Below are positions 58,128 through 64,000 of a stretch of 64,000 nucleotides of DNA, one piece after another. The notes beneath the pieces are model-generated. The model was not told where the DNA came from, searched no databases, and saw only the letters and a program-made list of their open reading frames with translations. Every line of letters begins with the position of its first letter. Within the stretch, counting starts at the first letter, position 1. The position numbers and the translations under genes were made by a program. The DNA is from Acheta domesticus (taxonomy: Eukaryota; Arthropoda; Insecta; Orthoptera; Gryllidae). The stretch is taken from assembly GCA_031308135.1 (NCBI GenBank), contig JAHLJT010003656.1:74016698-74080697 (forward strand), in the 5' to 3' direction.

Positions 58128-58600
58128 GATGGTAGTGGTGGTGGTGGTGGTGGTGGTGGTGGTGGTGGTGTGGTGGTGGTGGTGAGGTGGTGGTGGTGAG
58201 GTGGTGGTGGTGAGGTGGTGGTGGTGAGGTGGTGGTGGTGGTGGTGAGGTGGTGGTGGTGGTGAGGTGGTGGTGGTGGTGAGGAGGTGGTAGTGGTGAGG
58301 AGGTGGTAGTGGTGGTGTTGAGGTGGTGGTGGTGGTGTTGAGGTGGTGGTGTTGAGGTGGTGGTGTTGAGGTGGTGGTGTTGAGGTGGTGGTGTTGAGGT
58401 GGTGGTGTTGAGGTGGTGGTGTTGAGGTGGTGGTGTTGAGGTGGTGGTGTTGAGGTGGTTGTGGTGAGGTGGTTGTGGTGAGGTGATGGTGGTGTGGTGG
58501 TGGTGATGGTGGTGGTGGTGTGGTGGTGGTGGTAATGATAGGGGTGATGGTGGTGATGGTGGTGGTGTGGTAGTGGTGAGGTAGTGATGGTGGTGAGGTG
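58128..58600. repeat. GGT-rich satellite including a 14-bp minisatellite
   Basis: (GGT)n with GTGAGG interruptions, then eight perfect tandem copies of GTTGAGGTGGTGGT at 58337-58448 and a ninth variant. Because 14 is not a multiple of three, the array stays open in several frames. The His/Thr/Pro-rich 313- and 246-codon minus frames are artefacts of this. Confidence 0.95.
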
Positions 58601-58728
58601 GAGATGGTGGGGAAAATGCTTCGGAGATGAAAGGGAGTTGATGGCGGTGGTGATGGTGGTTCAATGACGTGTGACACGCAGGGGGTTGGTGGTAATGGGG
58701 AGCAAAGGAGTCGAAGGTGGAAGAGATT

Positions 58729-58765
58729 AATGGCGGCGGTGGTGGTGGTGGTGGTGGTGGTGAAG
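58729..58765. repeat. (GGT)n microsatellite
   Basis: GGCGGC followed by about nine GGT triplets, 130 bp beyond the main GGT-rich block and embedded in G-rich DNA to about 58920. Confidence 0.9.
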
Positions 58766-58929
58766 CAATGACTTGGGAGGTGGCGGAGGTTGATGGTGGT
58801 GACGGTGATTATGACGAGGTGTGTGCGGCAGTGCCAGAAGGAAAGGTGGCAGTGCCTGCAGAGGTGGCGGAACGGGCTGTAGGGATGGCAGGGTTGGCTG
58901 AGGCGGGGGTTGCGTTGTGGTGAGAATGT

Positions 58930-59980
58930 TCTGTCTCACATGTCACGTATGTATACTACCAACCTCGTGTACGTTTAGACCCCAAAGCGCGACTACGCGA
59001 TGCGGATTTTTCAGGAGACGGTAATCCAGTGGCAATTTTGTCATTGTTGCAAGTAATGGTCCCGGAAATGGTCCCCAAGTAATTCCGACAGAATAAATCC
59101 TCCGCCAGTAATTCACTTCCAATCAAAATTCATTTCCGCTCGGTCACGAATCAATACATTGTTTTAATTTGACTCACGTTCATTAGAAGATCTTAGCTCG
59201 TGGATTTGAGATTTGAAAGTAGATTTGGAACTTGCATAGCTAAAAATTATAAGCAATGAAACAGATGCCTAAAAAAGTAAAATTGAATTAAAGAGCACGG
59301 GTGAAGAAAAACGGAAAACGAATGGTAGGAATATGTATTGGGTAAATCACCACAATGCTCAAGAAAAATTAATATCGTAGAACCGATTTTAAATTATCAA
59401 TTAAAAATACATATTGCGCAAAATGTGAAAACGGAAAACTGGCATATTTGCCTATTGGCCACCCTGAAATTGCACACTAAAGATAGCAAGGTAGCGTAAA
59501 TATTATCAAATTGGCTAAACCGAACACATTGGCATAACAAAAAGGACAATGGAGGCTCGGAAAATAGTGTGTGGTTTTCCGAGAAGAGGGATGCAGAAAC
59601 CCTGTCTCATGAATCTTGTATCTTCAAAGAGTTTTGAATTTGTAAGATTCGACACAGAATTGTCGATTTCTTATTCAAATCTCAGCGGAATGTTTGTAAT
59701 GATCTTGAGAACGTTTTTTTTTTTTTTTTTCGTTTTTTATTGAATGTTTTTGTTTCTTGTTTGCGCAGGTTTTGAGCAGGGAACGAGAGACGGCAAAGCG
59801 AAGGAGGGGGAGGGGTGTCGCGAGCAATGACGAAACGAGCAGTGATGTAAGATGACGGGAGAGTGAAGCGGTAAAGTCAGGAAGCTGTCTTGCCGGCAAT
59901 CAATGCGGTGACGACAGCACCTCCAGAGAGCGGTGACGCGGTGACAGTCCGGTTCCCGAACCAGGGGTGCAACCAGGGGT
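58930..59980. other. A+T-rich spacer
   Basis: T-run at 59715-59730. Nothing else recognised. Confidence 0.45.
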
Positions 59981-59988
59981 CTCCCTGC

Positions 59989-60957
59989 TAGAGATGCGAC
60001 ATCGATGTCGATGTTTCCAAACCATCGATCTTTTTAATAAAAATTTGGGTGGTTTACACATCGATATATTGAAGAAGATGCTTTTTGAACATCGATGTTT
60101 TAGTACGTGAATGAAAAATACCTACAATGACAAATTTGCGAAAATTAAAATATGAAATCACTGATGGTACCACGAATTACGTTCGAATCAAACAAACGCG
60201 GTTTGTATTAACTTCATCGAGCAGATTATTACCCGTTGCCCGCGATGATCCAATTCCTTGGTATTTCCGTCGTCCTTCATCGTACCTGGCACATAGGCGT
60301 TTTTAACTCTTTTTCAGTTAAATTTTAATCATCAATGAACTTTTTTTAAAAAAAAATTAATGTTTTAATTTTGAAAATCGATGTTTTGCAACATCAATAT
60401 TTTGTTGTCATGTCGCATCACTAGGGATGCGACATCGGTATTAATGTTTTGAAAACATACTTTGTTTTTATAAAATCATTGGTGCATTTAACATCGACAT
60501 TCTGAAGCCAATATATTTTTTGACACTGATGTGAGTTTTTACATGGTTCATTTTTTTGTAAATGAAACGATATAACAAAATATAAAATAATTTTCAGAAT
60601 TCATTAATTGAATATTCTCAGACCACAGAGCCCAAGGGTGAAAATAAATAAAATCGAGTTTTCGGCTATAATAAGCCTATATTATTTTCAAACTATCGAA
60701 TCAGATAATCAAAGTTTTATTAATTATCTTGATGATTTTTTGGCTCAGTTTTGTCAATTAATAATTAAAATTAATAAACGCGACTACTTCAAAATTAATT
60801 CCCATGTGAACTTCAATGGTCACAAATTTAAATTAATTTAAAAATATCAAGGATTAATAACATGGATGGTTTTGGTTAGATGTTTTATCTCGATCTTTTA
60901 ATTTTGAGCATCGGTGTTTAGAAACATCAATTTTTTGTTGTCCATTTCGCATCCCTA
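59989..60957. mobile_element. Tandem dimer of two hAT-like elements in one perfect 8-bp target duplication
   Basis: Unit A (59989-60423) starts TAGAGATGCGACATCGATG and ends TGTCGCATCACTA. Unit B (60422-60957) starts TAGGGATGCGACATCGGTA and ends TTTCGCATCCCTA. The two share the TA at the junction. Identical ctccctgc lies at 59981-59988 and 60958-60965, outside the pair, while no such duplication separates A from B. Both units have TCGATGTTTT-type subterminal repeats. No transposase; the only frame (60608-60841) is unrecognised. Confidence 0.85.
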
Positions 60958-60969
60958 CTCCCTGCCCCC

Positions 60970-61460
60970 CGGTTCGTTCAGACAGCACGTCACACGCGTC
61001 GATTTTCATCTCAGCAACTCGAGAGAGAGATCAATTTCCCCCTCTCTGTATCCTCCGGATACAAGGCCCGATCTTTTCTAACTTTCAAAATAAACACACG
61101 TAACAAGCCGGAAGATAAACTGCACAGATGCTTTCAAACGACGGGTCGTCTGTCACGCTGCTGAGCATGCCAAATCGTCGCCAAACGATGAAACTACGTG
61201 GAGACTTCAACGTTCCGTAAGTACACGAAACAAAATTGCTCGGACGATACTTTCCCAAACCGTTTTTCGATAATTTAGCGGGAAGAAGGTACACATGTTC
61301 CTGTCGAATCCATTTATTCAACTACTAACGTCATCAGTAATACCGATCGATATGCATAATGGTCACAATGCCATTAAGAACACAAGACAGACAAACCGAT
61401 CGAATAATGTGATCATAACGACCGGGTTGTGTACTTCCACGGGAGCGCCTGATTTCTCAA
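60970..61460. other. Spacer of mixed composition
   Basis: Contains a short GAGAGAGAGATC stretch at 61020. The minus frame at 61085-61321 is unrecognised. On minus this would be intron if the exon suggested at 61566-61581 is real. Confidence 0.35.
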
Positions 61461-61565
61461 AGACATTTTATTTTTTCACTGAACCATTTGTCCACTCTGC
61501 TGCACTCATCATTCCCAGCCCCAACCCGCTCCGGCCGCCGTGGCCGGTACAGCCCGCCCACTCAC

Positions 61566-61581
61566 CACTGATTCTCCTCAT
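61566..61581 (-). other. Candidate first coding exon end: ATG plus splice donor
   Basis: On minus, GCCGCAGCC-ATG-AGGAGAATCAGTG is followed at once by GTGAGTGGG. The ATG (61581-61579) has a strong initiation context (G at -3 and CC before), and GTGAGT (61565-61560) is a near-ideal donor. That would give a 16-nt coding stretch, M-R-R-I-S then a split codon. It lies downstream of a CpG island on the same strand, which fits a 5' exon of a gene running left with long introns. The same minus frame is also open upstream (about 61680) without ATG. Unproven: no protein family can be recognised. Confidence 0.3.
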
Positions 61582-61690
61582 GGCTGCGGCGACCGGCTGC
61601 AGCGGCGAGTCGTCGTCCACCGCCACGCACGGGCACCGGGGTTGCGCCCGCCTCCGAATGGTGGTCGCTCTGATGACCACACCTCGGGAA

Positions 61691-61725
61691 TCCTCCTCCT
61701 CCTCCTCCTCCTCCTCCTCCTCTCC
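61691..61725. repeat. (TCC)n microsatellite
   Basis: About ten TCC triplets. On minus it is a GGA-rich purine tract and would lie in the 5' UTR of the putative minus-strand transcript. Confidence 0.93.
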
Positions 61726-61849
61726 TCCCCCCTTCTCCGCTTCCTCCTGTTCCTCTGGCTGTCTTCCTCACGCACGCACACGCCACGCAAAAATAACAAA
61801 CAATAAAATTTTTTAAAAAATAAATAAAAATTAAAACCGCACACGCGCG

Positions 61850-62400
61850 TTACAGCGACACCCGCCCGCCGTGTCACCAAAGGTCGCCGCACCCAGCCTC
61901 ACGGGGGGCCCGGGCCGCGCCGGCACATCGCACACACCACCGCACGAGCGACACGGCACCGAACACTGGCAGCGGCGCGGCGCGACGCGGCGCCGCTCAC
62001 GGCACGGCGCGGCGGCGGCGGCGGCGGTGGCGGTGAGGCGACGGTAGCGCTCGCGGCGGGCAGCGGCCGACGCTGCTGGCTGCACGGCGCGCGGCGCGGC
62101 TCTGTGGCGGGACGGCCGGCCGCGCGGCGCGCGCGGTGGTGGGGGAAGGGTGCGGGCGGGTGGAGGGGGAGCCGTGGGCGAGTCCACGCCGCCACGCGCG
62201 CGAGGGGAGCGCGGAGGAGCAGGGCGTGCGGCGGGCACGGCAGGCGCAGCCGGCGCGGCGGCGGCGCGAAGTTCGAACGCGCGGACCCCTTCCGCCAAGC
62301 ATCGACCGCGAGCGCGTGCGCGCGCGTGCGGGCCGGGAGTGGGGGCAGAGGGAAGGAAGAGGGTGATGATGCGTTGGGGGGCGAGAAGCTACCTCGAGAA
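61850..62400 (-). promoter_or_regulatory. CpG island, candidate promoter reading left
   Basis: The densest CG region of the window, with a (GGC)n run at 62009-62027, GCGCGCG words and little A+T for about 500 bp. It lies immediately upstream, on minus, of the ATG/donor pair at 61564-61581. No TATA box seen. The direction is inferred only from that pair. The overlapping Arg/Ala/Pro-rich frames are composition artefacts. Confidence 0.5.
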
Positions 62401-62432
62401 GGGGTGTTTAAGAAGCGCCGTCACAAGAATTT
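62345..62432 (+). repeat. Diverged direct repeat, copy 1
   Basis: Contains GAGAAGCTACCTCGAGAAGG then GGTGTTTAAGAAGCGCCGTC ACAAG, similar to 63664-63745. The repeat lies just outside the SINE at 62446. Confidence 0.65.
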
Positions 62433-62445
62433 CTAGTCTACGGCC

Positions 62446-63320
62446 GGCTGGTTTTAGCTCAGCCAGGACTGCCTCTGTCTCTGTAGCGACTCTGAAGGCG
62501 GCTCCACACATTCGCTATTTGGCGAACAGCGAGCAACCGCTCGCCGAATCCCGAGTGGTGTGGATGGGTCGCTTGCTATTTGCCGAGTGACGAACATTCG
62601 GCGCTCGCCTTACCCGCCGCCTGTCGGTATTTTCGACGCATCAAAGGAAGCGAACATTTGCCGTACACATCAGCCGGTCGGGATTGGGCGAGCAGTAGCT
62701 CGCCACTCAGCGAGTGCCAAATGCCGAATGCCGAATGGGTGGAGCCGCCGTGACCGAGGGGTCCCAGGGTTCCAGTCGCGACGTTGTCAGACTTTCGACA
62801 AAGCTAGAGAGATAGGTCAAATTCAGCTGCTGGCTGGAGAATTCTAGCGGCCGTTTGCTGTACAGAGTACTTTCTCGTGGTTTATCCCATAAGTACCTAG
62901 CGAATGTCAGAGCAGTACCTTATTAAACGGACCACGCGCGATCATTCCTTCTTCTTTGTCATATTCTCAGCCCTTAATCACACACGCACTTACAGGCACT
63001 GCAATACCACATATGACAGGAGACCAGCCGGGGCTTAGAGCTTGTCCCAGCTCTGGCGGTACCCCGCTGGGAAGATCTGGGGGTGGAAATCCCGTATAAG
63101 TCGATATGAGGATCGGAACAGGAGCTCACTCTTCAGTGAGGAAGCCAGCATCGCCGCTGTCTCCAAAGCGACACAGACCGGGCATTCCTAGGGAGAGAAG
63201 GAAGGAAGGATGGAAGGAAAGAAAGAATCACCTCCTCCTCTCGGGATAACACATTCACTTCACTAACGGAGTTAATAACCAATGACAACAGGAAATGTTG
63301 TGTCCGGAATCAATCTAGTC
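62446..63320 (+). mobile_element. tRNA-derived SINE with its tRNA head split by a 255-bp element
   Basis: The head CGGCTGGTTTTAGCTCAGCC (box A) through GTAGCGACTCTGA is followed by the insertion. GTGACCGAGGGGTCCCAGG GTTCCAGTC (box B) then resumes at 62750. The body continues to the 3' block AGGAAATGTTGTGTCCGGAA and CAATC. A GGAA/GAAA-rich stretch (63199-63227) is an internal expansion. Confidence 0.9.
62496..62750. mobile_element. TIR element (GGCGGCTCCAC ends) inside SINE head
   Basis: The left end (A)GGCGGCTCCACACATTCG and the inverted right end (C)GGCGGCTCCACCCATTCG match over the first 12 bases after the first base, and inner arms extend with TTTGGC/GCGAGC words. TGA lies on both sides (62493-62495, 62751-62753), a possible 3-bp target duplication as in PIF/Harbinger elements. 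Non-coding. Confidence 0.8.
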
Positions 63321-63348
63321 TACGAATTATCACTTGCGTCCCTACCAC

Positions 63349-63523
63349 TATATTTCGATGTTCGCAACTCTGCCCCTGACAGGAATCAGCTGTTGACGGT
63401 TTCATCCAATCTGAGCTTGAACGTCACCAGAGTAACGTCACTGTAGCAACATAAGCTCCCAATTGGATGGCAGCGAAACAGCTGATTTCTTTCAAGGGCA
63501 GAGTTGCGAAAATCGTAGTATAT
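63349..63523. mobile_element. Palindromic MITE (copy D)
   Basis: GTTCGCAACTCTGCCCCTGA then CAGGAATCAGCTGTT, and the inverse at right (AACAGCTGATTTCTTTCAAG then GGCAGAGTTGCGAAAATCG). TATA at both ends. Same family as copy B at 19169; it lies 29 bp beyond the end of a SINE. Confidence 0.85.
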
Positions 63524-63663
63524 AAACGCACTGGATTCGGGCTATACTAAGAATTTTGGCATAAAATTTTCTCTCTACAATCAATTTGCATTTGCAAATT
63601 TGGTTAACAATCTTCCACTATTTTAGCTTATATGTTGCGCGCCCGGGAGCGCCAGTGGAAGGG

Positions 63664-63745
63664 AGTGGGAGAAGAAAAGGGAGATGATGGAGAAGCTTCC
63701 TCGAAACGCGGTGTGTAAAAAGTGCCGTCACGAGTGAATGCTGGG
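63664..63745 (+). repeat. Diverged direct repeat, copy 2
   Basis: GAGAAGCTTCCTCGAAACGC then GGTGTGTAAAAAGTGCCGTC ACGAG aligns with 62345-62432, 1.3 kb away. The downstream DNA to the window end has an open plus frame of 60 codons (63768-63950), rich in Lys/Arg, which I do not recognise. Confidence 0.6.
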
Positions 63746-64000
63746 AGTGTGGTGAATTTTCTCATGCGTGAACCGAACTGCTGCTCCAGCCACGAAGGGC
63801 GTTCCAGCCAAGGTAAAGAGAAATTACTCTAAGAAAGGACCAGTCCGACAGACAGGGAAACCAATGAAAGTAAATGTCGGACGATGGCATTGCAAGAGAG
63901 TGTCGAAGGCATTTACAAGTGAACCAACTGTGAACGAACGCGTTGACTAATTGAGCGGATGAACATAACTTGGCGTTGCATTGCCAGCAGTATACATGCA
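63746..64000. other. Window end, unrecognised
   Basis: Unique-looking DNA with the short plus frame mentioned for the neighbouring repeat (GVPAKVKRNYSKKGPVRQTG within it). No splice signals or domain recognised. Confidence 0.3.

Noticed and set aside
58337..58448. CRISPR-like array
   Set aside because: The 14-bp units are directly adjacent without spacers, in a eukaryotic simple-repeat context.
57723..58664. Minus frame of 313 codons (His/Thr/Pro-rich)
   Set aside because: It is produced by the GGT and 14-bp repeats plus a CpG island; no domain, and similar frames are open in other phases.

Overview
This is a eukaryotic window, probably from an insect with a large, repeat-filled genome. The evidence is jockey-, CR1/L2- and RTE/R2-like LINE remnants, a tRNA-derived SINE family, many hAT, Tc1/mariner, pogo and piggyBac-like elements, long A+T-rich spacers and isolated CpG-rich patches. 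The order is an inference; a polyneopteran such as a stick insect, cockroach or grasshopper would fit, but no diagnostic gene is present. I found no intact protein-coding gene, no rRNA and no genuine tRNA gene. Most long open frames are low-complexity or GC-rich artefacts or lie inside repeats.

The commonest component is one SINE family, about 520 bp long, with at least 13 copies or fragments on both strands. Its parts are a tRNA-like head with a box B, a body ending in GCAGTTGACGCGCCCGGAATC, and an ATCA-rich tail. Several copies carry later insertions, which gives a relative chronology: a 365-bp TIR element at 7666-8030, palindromic MITEs at 19169-19345 and 57376-57542, and a 255-bp element splitting the tRNA head at 62496-62750.

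DNA transposon relics are the second theme. There is a hAT family with CAGTGGCGGATCC ends (2746, 20584, 21035, 41944, 44802). Other hAT relics with 8-bp target duplications lie at 34762, 35966, 53291 and 59989. The last is a head-to-tail dimer inside one perfect duplication. There is a TTAA-flanked piggyBac-like element at 43598-44703, a pogo/Tigger 3' end with decayed transposase at 31361-31745, and large fold-back elements at 6683-6977, 37766-38202 and 48379-48612. LINE coding remnants lie at 4160-4420, 9806-10080, 39790-40640 (minus) and 51819-52013 (minus).

Low-complexity DNA includes TA, ATT, GGT, TCC and GGC microsatellites, a 14-bp GGT-type minisatellite (58337-58448), a CCCTCGCCCGCCCG-type array (32395-32820) and a polypurine array split by a hAT copy (2670-3190). 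CpG-rich patches at 10495-10660, 37330-37745, 57600-58125 and 61850-62400 are the best places to look for promoters. The last lies upstream, on the minus strand, of a good-context ATG followed by a splice donor at 61564-61581, the only hint of a host gene. It is unproven.
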